Below are positions 39,201 through 48,365 of a DNA stretch of 64,000 nucleotides, piece after piece. Made by a program: the position numbers and the translations under genes. Source of the stretch: JAIQFL01 sp035295745 (GTDB lineage Bacteria; Acidobacteriota; Terriglobia; Bryobacterales; Bryobacteraceae); assembly GCA_035295745.1 (NCBI GenBank), contig DATGIL010000053.1:62001-126000 (forward strand), written 5' to 3'. Numbering within the stretch: the stretch's first letter is position 1; the number at the start of each line of letters is the position of its first letter. A model generated the notes under the pieces. The model was not told the origin of the DNA and did no database searches. It saw only the letters and a list, made by a program, of their open reading frames with translations.

Positions 39201-39617
39201 AGCAGTATCATTCACGTGCAGTCGGGCTTCTACTACACGGTGACGGGGAGCACGGCGCTGCTGGGCACGCGGGTAGCGGATTATATTGGCGGCCCCGGCG
39301 TGCTGCCGAATGCGGGACCGAACGGATGGTTCAATCCAGCGGCGTTCGTGGCGGCTCCGCAGGGGCGATTCGGGAGCGCGGGTACCGGCGATATCGAGGG
39401 GCCCGGGTTGCAGATTTACAATCTCTCGCTGAGCAAGTTCTTCCTGTTCGGGCCGGAGCAGAAGATTTCGATGCGGTTCCGCGCGGATTTTCTAAACGCG
39501 TTCAATTGCGTGAACTTTCAGTCTCCGGCGACGACGATTACGAGCAGCGGCTTTGGGACGATCTCGTCGGCGTATCCGCCGCGCAACGTCCAATTGGGAT
39601 TGAAGCTGTCGTTCTGA
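36300..39617 (+). CDS. TonB-dependent receptor (Oar-like) with carboxypeptidase-regulatory-like domain
   Basis: I place the start at GTG 36300 (GGAGG 5 nt before), which begins directly with a signal peptide; an ATG at 36264 is the alternative, and the open frame reaches 36147. The 1105-residue product has a CarboxypepD_reg-like domain after the signal (SGTITDPSGAVIPGARVTV), a plug (ISQVVDRQQIENLGLNGRN, GLGNLDGGANGSL), and a long beta-barrel ending in Phe. It is an outer-membrane protein of the large acidobacterial family related to Oar, thought to import oligosaccharides or other bulky substrates; the substrate cannot be read from sequence. Confidence 0.88.
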   Translation: MNCTRIFQWCLVACLLSVSLTPLGGQTMFGRISGTITDPSGAVIPGARVTVTNTDTQALRTVNADEHGFYVVETLTIGPYRVAADQPGFNRATVGGVSLVADGHVTVDLRLNIGPEGQMVDVVAGNSAVLNTVSAEISQVVDRQQIENLGLNGRNYMELLTLVPGAVITNPDQFSVMTTLSATNQSVNGHRTNSNNMTVDGLGNLDGGANGSLINNISPDFTQEVKIQTSNFSAEYGRSSGVAFNLVTKNGSNQFHGSAFEYFRNDALDARNFFAPDKTALRFNDFGYDLGGPIKKNKVFFFVGQEWKRLRQATAPIRVTLPSSAELQGNFVGSGKTIDQPGTKTPYPGNIIPATQLTTDGKAIANVYRFATSQAAIFSDTPTTNNATFEVPNPLNYREDLGRVDYRINDKHTLYGRWVDDYNSIYLAYGPGSVTSSYLPIVPEIRDRPGKSTLLTETWVVSSNIVNDAHVGASWNGQRYWNQGDSYQRSFMGFTFPKVYNSVGPYPNGIPDVNVQNFEQWKGPDQTLTSPTTQMEAADTISFVHGAHTIRAGASVIRYRKDQNGRSNYDGSMVFNTSGNPNTTGYALADALLQTYTEAAYDPEGRYRYTEPGAFIDESWKATRKLTVNLGLRYEYMMALYSTVNNLANFVPSLYNPAQAVRINASGQVVPGSGNIYNGLQRVADGINPAQAYLVPNANDPAVLAVPAGAPRGMYPSQNTWAPRAGLAYAVDSKTVIRTGFGLFYDRIQGNPSMYTLNNPPYVGSVQYQYGNLANIAGGAAVSAPWGTLQTMSPNLKIPYSEQFSFGIQRDLPLQLFVEADYVGSLGRHLLTEPDINQPAWNVLGAASSTANVNTLRPFAGYSVIQQFLSAGTSNYHALQVKVERRLGKVQLMTAYTFSKNLSDASSDTDNNFNYYNLKATYGPAYSSNAGSSIDVRHALVGTVVWYLPELTGRQVYVRLPFGGWQLSSIIHVQSGFYYTVTGSTALLGTRVADYIGGPGVLPNAGPNGWFNPAAFVAAPQGRFGSAGTGDIEGPGLQIYNLSLSKFFLFGPEQKISMRFRADFLNAFNCVNFQSPATTITSSGFGTISSAYPPRNVQLGLKLSF

Positions 39618-39644
39618 GAATTCCGCCTATAATTGAGAACAGCT

Positions 39645-40073
39645 ATGGAGAAAGATGCGATTGGGGGCCAGAGCCCGTTGGATATCGAGACGCGGGTGGC
39701 GGGACTGGAAGAGAACCTGGATACCGTAGTGGGGGTGGTCGGCGGATTGACCGGCATTGTGAAAGACATGGCCCACGACGTGAAAGAACTCTTCCTCGGA
39801 GTGAAGGACTTGGCTGGCGGGGTGAGGGAACTCTCGCAAGGCGCGAAGGAGTTGTTGGGCGGCGTGCGGGAGTTGTCGCAGGGGCTCCGCGAACTGGCGC
39901 AGGATCAGAAGGAATTCAAGCTGGACACGGAGGAGCGCTTCCGGCGGCTCGAGGCGCTGCAGGCGGAGAATCAGGAAAAGCTGAACGTGCTCATTCAGAT
40001 TGTGGACGAGTGGATTCGGAGACAGACCGCGTCGAACGCGAGTGAAGCGAGGGGCGAGAAGGAGATTTTGTAG
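39645..40073 (+). CDS. Heptad-repeat coiled-coil protein
   Basis: The 142-residue product (ATG at 39645; a TTG at 39633 is an alternative) lies 27 bp after the TonB receptor. About eight near-exact heptads run through the middle, each of the pattern [V/A/L][K/R][E/D]L followed by three residues (VKELFLG, VKDLAGG, VRELSQG and so on), predicting a long rod-like coiled coil. A second helical region follows. No signal peptide or membrane helix is present. The function is unknown; a structural or oligomerising role is likely. It converges with the ankyrin gene across repeat copy 5. Confidence 0.6.
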   Translation: MEKDAIGGQSPLDIETRVAGLEENLDTVVGVVGGLTGIVKDMAHDVKELFLGVKDLAGGVRELSQGAKELLGGVRELSQGLRELAQDQKEFKLDTEERFRRLEALQAENQEKLNVLIQIVDEWIRRQTASNASEARGEKEIL

Positions 40074-40110
40074 CACGGAATGCGTCGTTAGGACGACCCC
40101 GTCCGGCAAG

Positions 40111-40174
40111 GTTCGGTGGACGTCCGAGTCTCGACATGAGTGTCGAGACGGCAAACAGGAGTGTTTGCGCCACG
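40111..40174 (+). repeat. Double-hairpin repeat, copy 5
   Basis: GGTGGA leader, degenerate CGAAAAG block, stem 1 GTCTCGACA/TGTCGAGAC, stem 2 GCAAACA/TGTTTGC, GCCAC tail. It lies between convergent genes, 15 nt beyond the stop of the minus-strand ankyrin gene. Confidence 0.9.
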
Positions 40175-40188
40175 TTCACGCAGACCGG

Positions 40189-41781
40189 CTAACGGGCGCC
40201 GAGGTGTTCCAGGAGGTGGACCGCTTCTAAGTTTCCGCGATCGAGCATGCGGGCGAGCGGGGTCTGCCAGTCCTTTTCCTTTGGTTCGCGCGTGAGGCAC
40301 TCCGCGAACGGGCGATTGAGCGCTGCGGGATCGCGCGCGAGAATCTCGGGAACGCGATCGAGACGGTGGTAATCGAGCGCATCGAAGAGATCGATGGCGC
40401 ACTCATCCAACAGCCAATCCCGCATATGAGTTTGATCGTAGAAGTCCGCCCATCCGACTGGGGTGGAGTCGTACCAGGGATCTCGCAGGGTCAGTGAAGC
40501 ACCGCCCGCGATCAGAATCCGCGCAAAGGCCTCGTCGCCACGAGCGGCCACCATGCAGAGCGCCGAGTTGTCGTCAATGTAGTTGGGATCGAATCCCAAG
40601 TCGAGGGTGAGCTGCAGTGCTTTGGGGCTTCCCCCTTCGTGCGCGGCGCGCCGTGCCAAGTCTTTCGGTGCGCGCGAGAGGAGATCAGGATCTTGGTCGA
40701 GCATCGCACGGACAGAGCGTTCGTCGCCCGCAAGGCACAGCGAGGTGAATTGGCGGACCGGATCCAAATCGGCGGCTGGAGCGCCCGCCTCTTCGAGCAG
40801 ACGAGCCACTTCGAGGTGGCCCGAATCGACCGCGTGCAGCCACGGAGTCTTGCCCTCGAACTTCTCGTCGATCTGTGCTCCGTGGGCAAGCAGAGTGCGC
40901 ACCAGATGGATGCGACCTGAACGAGCCGCGCGCGAGAGTTCGCGGCCCATGAGGGCGCTGTCGTTCAGCCCGTGGCGGAGGAGAATTTCGAGGGACGCGG
41001 TTTGATTGATCCACAGGGCTTGCGGGTCATTTGGATCGGCGCCGCGATTGAGGAGTAGTTCGGCGAGCTCGCGCCATTGCGGGTGAGGCGGCTGGTTGGC
41101 GAGTCCAGTGGAGCCGTTGCCGAAGACACCAGTGAGCGCGGTGAAGCGTCGGGCGCGGTCGCTGCCGGGCGGGTCGTTGTGTTTGAGGGTGAAGGCATTG
41201 GGGTCGGCGCCACGATCGAGGAGAAGCTTCGCGACTTCGTAAGTGGAGTGGTTCGGATGGAGCGGCCGGACGCGCGAGTAAGATGCGCAGATCAGCGGCA
41301 GCCACTGGTGTGGACCAGGCGCGGCGGTGAGCGCAGGGTTTGTGTCGAGGAAGGAACGGACCGCGTCCACGTTCCCGGCCGCGGCGGCCGACCAGATGTT
41401 GGCGGCGGCGAGCTCCGGATGGTCGACGAGCATCTGATGTGCGCGGGCGTGGAAGGAGCGATGGTCGAAGTGCGGATCGTCGTAACAGAGGCAGGCGATG
41501 GTGACGAATTCGGCGGCGAGTTCCTGCTGGGAGGCCTCGACTGCGGCCTTCAATTGCGGCCAACTCGAGAAGCCGTACTCGCGGGCAAGGATGAGTTGGC
41601 AATCGGAGAGTTGCGGCTGGATGGCGCACAATTGCTGGTCAGGAGTTTCGGTGAAGCGCGGATGGGCGGCGCGAACGCGAGCGAGGGTGGCTGGGTCGGC
41701 GGCCTCCCAGTTCTTTTGGAGCGTTTTGGCTTGTTTCTTCAGGTTTTCGAGCGAAGGATTCGGCGGCAACGAAAAGGTCAT
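40189..41781 (-). CDS. Ankyrin-repeat protein
   Basis: The 530-residue protein has an N-terminal helical region of about 100 residues, then ankyrin repeats with the usual LLxxGADxN-type core (for example AKLLLDRGADPNAFTLK, AELLLNRGADPNDPQ, LLAHGAQIDEKFEGKTPWLHAV, LTLDLGFDPNYIDDNSAL). Ankyrin repeats bind proteins; nothing shows the partner. The start is firm: AAAGGAGGT precedes the ATG at correct spacing. No signal peptide is seen. A double-hairpin repeat lies just beyond its stop. Confidence 0.88.
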   Translation of the reverse strand: MTFSLPPNPSLENLKKQAKTLQKNWEAADPATLARVRAAHPRFTETPDQQLCAIQPQLSDCQLILAREYGFSSWPQLKAAVEASQQELAAEFVTIACLCYDDPHFDHRSFHARAHQMLVDHPELAAANIWSAAAAGNVDAVRSFLDTNPALTAAPGPHQWLPLICASYSRVRPLHPNHSTYEVAKLLLDRGADPNAFTLKHNDPPGSDRARRFTALTGVFGNGSTGLANQPPHPQWRELAELLLNRGADPNDPQALWINQTASLEILLRHGLNDSALMGRELSRAARSGRIHLVRTLLAHGAQIDEKFEGKTPWLHAVDSGHLEVARLLEEAGAPAADLDPVRQFTSLCLAGDERSVRAMLDQDPDLLSRAPKDLARRAAHEGGSPKALQLTLDLGFDPNYIDDNSALCMVAARGDEAFARILIAGGASLTLRDPWYDSTPVGWADFYDQTHMRDWLLDECAIDLFDALDYHRLDRVPEILARDPAALNRPFAECLTREPKEKDWQTPLARMLDRGNLEAVHLLEHLGAR

Positions 41782-41999
41782 GACGACCTCCTTTCAGGGC
41801 AATGCCCACTAACGCCCGATCGCTCGCATGCTCAGGCTGAAAGGACAGTCGTTGGTGTCCAAACGGTTTCAAAAATTCAGGCGGGCTTAGCCCTTCCCGC
41901 GAGCTGGGGGCACCCTGAAGTGCTCAAGCTCAAAAATAGCGGATGAAGGAACGCGGGGTCAAGAGGGTGCGACGAGGAAGTACCCTCGCGGCTTGGGAA

Positions 42000-42062
42000 T
42001 AGGTGGACCCACGAAAGGTCTCGACATAAGTGTCGAGACGGCAAACGGAACGCTTGCGCCAC
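42000..42062 (+). repeat. Double-hairpin repeat, copy 6 (degenerate)
   Basis: Stem 1 GTCTCGACA/TGTCGAGAC with TAAG loop is intact. Stem 2 is decayed (GCAAACG, GAA loop, CGCTTGC, one mismatch). The GCCAC tail ends 2 nt from the stop of the minus-strand response-regulator gene. Confidence 0.85.
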
Positions 42063-42064
42063 TT

Positions 42065-43422
<1,358 letters not shown>

Positions 43423-43426
<4 letters not shown>

Positions 43427-45528
43427 ACCTTGGCGCCCACGGGCCGCGGCGGAAGGGAAGAGGCGCTCTCCGGGTCGGGCTCGAGGAATACCGGGATCTC
43501 CACCGTGAACCGCGCGCCTACGGGCTGATTGTCCTCGACGCGGATCTGCGCGTTGTGCTCAGTGACGATGTGGGCGACGATTGCCAGTCCCAGTCCAGTG
43601 CCGCGGTTCTTGGTGGAGAAGTAGGGGAGGAAGAGCTTCTCTTTGTCATCCGGGCTGACGCCGCACCCCGAATCGGCAATCACCAGTTCGACGGTCTCGG
43701 CAGCGCCGGGTTGAGTCGCAATGTAGAGTTTCTTCACGAGCGAGTCCTGCATGGCCTCGGCGGCGTTGTCGACCAGGTTGACGACGATTCTCTGGAACTG
43801 CTCGCGGTCGAGATTGACAGGTGGGAGTCCTTCGGCAAAGTTGGTCTGAATCGTGATGTCCTCAAGGCGGCCGTGGAAAACGGCGAGGGCTTCGTTGACG
43901 ACTTCGTTGAGGTCGCTGCGAACGGGTTGTGCGGAGGGGAATCGCGCGAATTGCGAAAACTCGTCGATGAGAGTCTTGACGGAGTCGACGCATTTGGAGA
44001 TGGTGGCGGAGCATTCGCGAAGAATGCGATTGGCGGGCGCGGGAAGCTCCAGGCGGTCGAGTTGGCGGCCGATGCGGTCGGCGGAAAGGGCGATAGGGGT
44101 GAGCGGATTTTTGATTTCGTGAGCGACGCGGCGCGCGACCTCATTCCATGCGGCGGACTTCTGCGCCCGCAGCAGCTCGGTGGTGTCTTCCAAGACGACG
44201 ACGAAGCCCGAAGTGAGTTTCTCTTCGAGCGCGGAGACGGTCACGGCGATCTGGAGTTTGCGGCTGGCGGTACGCAGCTCGATCTGGCGGGTGGCGGTGC
44301 CCGTTCGGCGGGCGCGTTTCATGAGGTACTTGATCTCGGCGGTATCTTCACGCGAAAAGAGGTCTTCGAGCCGTGTGGCTTTGTCGACGGCCTCGGCAGT
44401 GAAGAGCTTGTAGAGAGCGCGGTTTTTGCGCTTGATGCCGCCATCGGGGCCGATCGAGATGACGCCGGTGGGGATGCTCTCGAGGATCGCTTCGGTGAAG
44501 CGGCGGCGGCGGTCGAGCTCGCGGCTGCTGGCTTCCAACTCTTCAGTCATCTGATTGAAGCCGCGTACGAGGGAGGCCATCTCGTCGATGGCGGGCACTT
44601 CGACGCGCTTGAAATTACCTTTGCGCACCTCGCGCACCGCGTCGAGGAGAGCGGTAAGCGGAACGCTGATCATCTTGGCGAGGAAGAGGGCGATCCATGT
44701 GGCGACGAACAGGACAAAGAGCGTGATCAGGATCATCAGCATGGAGGAGAACAGCTTCACTTCTCTCTGCTTGTCGCGGAGCTGGGTGAACTCATCTTTG
44801 CCGCGTTCGATGGCCGAGACCTGATCTTCGATGCGGACGGGCATGGGGGAGATGAGCTCGGCATATCCGATGAGTTTGCCGCCGGCCATTACGGGGGCGC
44901 GCGATTTGACGGGGCGTCTGGGGGGCTCAGTGACGGTGTCTGTCCAGGAATCGAGCGGGACGACGTTGGAGGGAGGGAAGATGGCGGCGGATTCCGAGTC
45001 CTGTGCGCGGGCGAAGCGCTGGAGGAAGCCCGGTGTGACGGGACCGCCGCTCAGGAGTTGGAGGGTTTCCGGCTGAGCGGCAAGCAGCGCGGCTTGCGCG
45101 TCGACTTCGTCCTGCATCTCCTTTTCGAGCAACTGGGCGATTTCCGTGAGTTTATCGACCTGGGTGCCGACGGGGTTGGTGAACCAGCGGTTAAGACTGT
45201 GGCTCAACACCTCATAGCTGAATAAGACGAGGCAGAAGACCGGCACGCAACTGAGAGCCAATGCGCCGAGAACCAGCTTGGTGCGGATCCGGGAACCGCT
45301 CTGTTTGCTCTGGCGCGCGATGTAGAGCTTGACGAGTTCCTTGAAAAGGAGGAACCCGAGGGTGACCATCAGCACGAAAATCAGAACGGAAGTGGCCCAG
45401 AAGATGAAGGTCTGGCGGAGGCTGGAAGGCTGGAAATCTCCGAGACTAAAGGACCCCTGCCAAGCCACCAGGATGACTGAGAGTGCCAGGAGGACCCCGC
45501 CGAACCATAACAACAGGCGCTTTTTCAT
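43423..45528 (-). CDS. NtrY-like membrane sensor histidine kinase
   Basis: The 701-residue protein has three closely spaced N-terminal membrane helices, a periplasmic region of about 150 residues, a fourth helix leading into HAMP, a PAS domain (ILESIPTGVISIGPDGGI), a HisKA H-box (AHEIKNPLTPIALSADR) and an HATPase with N-box NLVDNAAEAM, G1 DSGCGV and G2 GTGLGLAIV. This is the NtrY topology. It is expected to phosphorylate the regulator encoded immediately downstream, with which it is translationally coupled. The stimulus is unknown. Confidence 0.92.
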
Positions 45529-46070
45529 GCGTAGTGGCCTTAGTCTTGATTATACGGGAGGGGGCTGAGGGCGCAGAGGGGGCCGAGGGCGCGGAGTCGA
45601 TCTTGGACGGCGCGGTTGGCGAGAACGGGCGAGAAGGAAGGAATGAAACGCAGAGGGAGAACAGAGACGCAGAAACGCTGAGAATGCGATGGGAGGCAGC
45701 ATAAGGCATGGGTGAAGATTGGTGGCGTGAGACTGGTCGCGGCACGATTGGATTCGCCTCGGGTTTGCGCGGAGAGAAGGCCGAGATCGCCGAGGGGGCC
45801 GAGGGCGCGGAGTCGATCTGGACGGCGCGGTCGGCGAGAACGGGCGAGAAGGAAGGAATGAACCGCAGAGGGAGAACAGAGACGCAGAGGCGCTGAGAAC
45901 GACGTGTATGGAGGTGTGCAGTGGCGCGGGGAATGGCGACGGGCTGCGCCTCGGGTTTGCGCGCCGAGGGCAGCCGAGCACGCGGGAGGAGGACACGGCG
46001 CGTTGATGCGCTATGTGCAACAGACAGCAGTGCGCGCGCCACAGTATAGTAGTTTCGAGGGGAACGAACA
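45529..46070. other. Divergent spacer built from two copies of a repeated segment
   Basis: About 540 bp of purine-rich, low-complexity-looking DNA between the histidine kinase and transaldolase genes. The open frames here do not look coding. Most of the region is two copies of one segment, given separately. The part next to 46070 holds a GAGGGG ribosome site for the transaldolase gene. Confidence 0.6.
45579..45963 (+). repeat. Two tandem imperfect copies of a roughly 200-bp segment
   Basis: A segment starting GGCCGAGGGCGCGGAGTCGA and ending near CGCTGAGAA occurs at 45579-45684 and again at 45795-45899 with few changes. Each copy is followed, after a variable spacer, by CGCCTCGGGTTTGCGCG (45755-45771 and 45946-45963). 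The unit therefore includes the spacer and is about 200 bp. Confidence 0.8.
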
Positions 46071-47102
46071 GTGAGCAATACCTATCTGGATTGGGTCATC
46101 GAGCATACTCGTACGCGGTGGTGGCATGACTCCGCGGAGGAGAGTGAGCTGGATCTGGGCCTGAAGCGCGGAGCGGTTGGCGTCACCACGAATCCGTTTC
46201 TATCGAATGTGGCGTTGAACAAAGACCGGAGTCTGTGGAGCAGTGCCATCGACGATGTGCTGGCGCGGAAGCTGGCGCCGGAATCGAAGGCGGAAGCGCT
46301 GATGCAGATCGCGGTGACGCGCGCCGCGGGCAAGCTGATGCCGCAGTACGAGGCGAGCCAGGGCAACTCCGGGTTTGTCTGTGCGCAGGTGAATCCACTG
46401 CATGCCGGCGATCGCGACTGCATGTACGCCATGGCGAAGCGGCTGCATGGGTGGTCTCCGAATATCGCGGTGAAGCTGCCGGCCACGCTGGCGGGGCTCG
46501 ATGTGCTGGAGGACTGCGCGGCGGAAGGCATTACTACGACCGCCACGGTGAGCTTCACAGTGCCACAGACCGTTGCCATCGCAGAGCGGCATCGCGCAGG
46601 AGTGGCGCGCGCGAAGGAGAAGGGAATCGAGCCCGGAAAATGTTTTGCGGTGATCATGATCGGGCGTCTGGACGACTACCTGCGGGAAGTGGTGCACGAT
46701 AATCAGGCGGCGATCAGCGAAGCGGACATACGGCTGTCGGGCCTGGCGGTGACGAAACGCGCTTACCAGATCTATCAGGAGCGCGGGTACGATGCGGTGC
46801 TGCTGGTGGCGGCGCTGCGCGGTGCGTACCACTTGACGGAGCTGACAGGGGCCGACCTGATCATGTCGATTCACCCGTCGTGGCAGGAGCCGTTTGTCAC
46901 GCAGGATTTTCCACGCGAAGAGCGGATTCATCAGCCCGTGGCGCAGGACTCACTGGATCGGCTGTGCCAGCTGTCCGAATTCGAACGCGCCTATGAGCCC
47001 GATGGAATGGCCCCGAGCGACTTTGTGGGATTCGGCGCGACGCAGCGAACGCTCAGCCAGTTTGCCGAGGTGGGTTGGAAGCCGATGGAGAATTTCCGGT
47101 AG
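46071..47102 (+). CDS. tal: Transaldolase-family protein
   Basis: The 343-residue protein shows the family motifs VTTNPFLSN near the N-terminus and NIAVKLPAT, whose Lys would form the Schiff base with the ketose substrate. Transaldolase moves a dihydroxyacetone unit between sugar phosphates in the pentose phosphate pathway; fructose-6-phosphate aldolase-like activity is an alternative. It starts with GTG preceded by GAGGGG. Its stop codon directly abuts the ATG of the E2 gene, so it is the first gene of the dehydrogenase operon, an unusual neighbour for it. Confidence 0.85.
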   Translation: MSNTYLDWVIEHTRTRWWHDSAEESELDLGLKRGAVGVTTNPFLSNVALNKDRSLWSSAIDDVLARKLAPESKAEALMQIAVTRAAGKLMPQYEASQGNSGFVCAQVNPLHAGDRDCMYAMAKRLHGWSPNIAVKLPATLAGLDVLEDCAAEGITTTATVSFTVPQTVAIAERHRAGVARAKEKGIEPGKCFAVIMIGRLDDYLREVVHDNQAAISEADIRLSGLAVTKRAYQIYQERGYDAVLLVAALRGAYHLTELTGADLIMSIHPSWQEPFVTQDFPREERIHQPVAQDSLDRLCQLSEFERAYEPDGMAPSDFVGFGATQRTLSQFAEVGWKPMENFR

Positions 47103-48365
47103 ATGGCCACGCCAGTCGAGGTGCCGAAGTTGGGCAATACGGTGGAGGAGTGTCTGGTCAGCCGGTGGTTGAAGAGTAAGGGCGATGCTGTGTCGGCCGG
47201 CGACGTGGTGGCGGAGATCGAGACGGATAAGGCGACTTTTGAAGTGGCGGCGCCGGTGAGCGGGACGGTGCTCGAGACGTTCTTTGCGGAAGGCGCGCTG
47301 GTGCCGGTGTTCACGACACTCTTCGTGATCGGCGAGAAGGGGGAGAATGGCGCTGAATTTCGGCCCTCGGGAGGGCAGGAGGAGAAGGTAGAGAAGAAAG
47401 AAGTGCGGGTCATTGAGTTTGCTCCGAATGCGGTTCCGCCTGTCGTCGAGGCGAGTGCCGGTGCGGCGAGTTTTAGCCCGCGTGCGCGGCGATTTGCCGA
47501 GGAGCATCGGTTCTATCCGGCTGGGGTGAACGGATCGGGGCCCGGTGGTCGCGTGTTGGAAGAGGATTTGCGAGCTCTGTTCTACCAGGGAGGGAATTCG
47601 CGGACGGAGCGGACGAAAAGCGTCGACAGGAGTGTCGACGCGGCAGACAGGAGTGTCCGCGCCACCTCGGCGGCAACAAATGCGGCGGGCGCTAAGCGAG
47701 GCGGGGGGATTCGGGAGAAGATTGCGCGGCGGATGCGGGAGTCGCTGGCGTCCACGGCGCAGTACACGCTGAATAGTTCCGCGGAAGCGGCCGGACTGCT
47801 GATGCTTCGCGCGCGCATCAAAGCTTCGAGCGGCGTTCCCGATATCAACGTGAACGACCTGATTACGTATTGCACGATTCGTGCGCTGCTCGACGTGCCG
47901 TCCATCAATGCCGAGTACATCGACGGGCAGATCGTCACGCACTCCGAGGTGCACATCGGGTTTGCTTGCGACACTCCGCGCGGGTTGCTGGTGCCGGTGG
48001 TGCGGAATGCGCACGAACTCGCCGTCGGAGATCTGGCTTCGGCGATGAAGGCACTCACGGCGAAGGCCGTGGGGGGTACGATTTCTCCGGACGACCTTAC
48101 GGGTGCGACCTTCACGGTGAGCAATCTGGGCGGGCTTGGCATCGAGACTTTCACGCCGCTGATCAATCCGCCCCAGGTCGCGATTCTGGGGGTCGGGGCC
48201 ATTCAGGTGAAGCCGGTGCGGAAGCAGGGCAAGCTCGAATTTGTCGATTCGATCGGGCTCTCGCTCACGTGCGACCACCAGGTGATCGATGGGGCGCCGG
48301 GGGCGCGTTTCCTGCAAGTGGTGAAGGAGAAGATCGAAAACGTGGAGCGGCTATGCACGATCTGA
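47103..48365 (+). CDS. 2-oxoacid dehydrogenase E2 (dihydrolipoamide acyltransferase) with a repeat-encoded linker
   Basis: The 420-residue protein has one lipoyl domain with the lipoylated Lys in ETDKATFEV, a peripheral-subunit binding domain (SPRARRFAEEH...GPGGRVLEEDL) and a catalytic domain ending in DHQVIDGAPGARFL (canonical HxxxDG). The linker at about residues 171-188 (TKSVDRSVDAADRSVRAT) is encoded by a double-hairpin repeat inserted in frame. E2 carries acyl groups from E1 to CoA and forms the core of the complex. It is joined to the E3 gene by a 13-bp overlap. Confidence 0.9.
   Translation: MATPVEVPKLGNTVEECLVSRWLKSKGDAVSAGDVVAEIETDKATFEVAAPVSGTVLETFFAEGALVPVFTTLFVIGEKGENGAEFRPSGGQEEKVEKKEVRVIEFAPNAVPPVVEASAGAASFSPRARRFAEEHRFYPAGVNGSGPGGRVLEEDLRALFYQGGNSRTERTKSVDRSVDAADRSVRATSAATNAAGAKRGGGIREKIARRMRESLASTAQYTLNSSAEAAGLLMLRARIKASSGVPDINVNDLITYCTIRALLDVPSINAEYIDGQIVTHSEVHIGFACDTPRGLLVPVVRNAHELAVGDLASAMKALTAKAVGGTISPDDLTGATFTVSNLGGLGIETFTPLINPPQVAILGVGAIQVKPVRKQGKLEFVDSIGLSLTCDHQVIDGAPGARFLQVVKEKIENVERLCTI
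47612..47665 (+). repeat. Double-hairpin repeat, copy 7, inside a coding region
   Basis: CGAAAAG, stem 1 GCGTCGACA/TGTCGACGC with GGAG loop, stem 2 GCAGACA/TGTCCGC with one mismatch, GCCAC tail. The stretch is exactly 18 codons and is translated within the E2 linker. Its stem 1 mixes the two sequence types seen in the other copies. Confidence 0.88.

Noticed and set aside
38654..40045. 463-codon plus-strand frame across the receptor end and the heptad protein
   Set aside because: It is out of frame with both better-supported genes and has Gly/Arg-rich composition without motifs.
47870..48352. Long N-terminal extension of the E3 gene
   Set aside because: It lies inside the E2 gene in another frame; the family-typical FAD fold begins at 48353.
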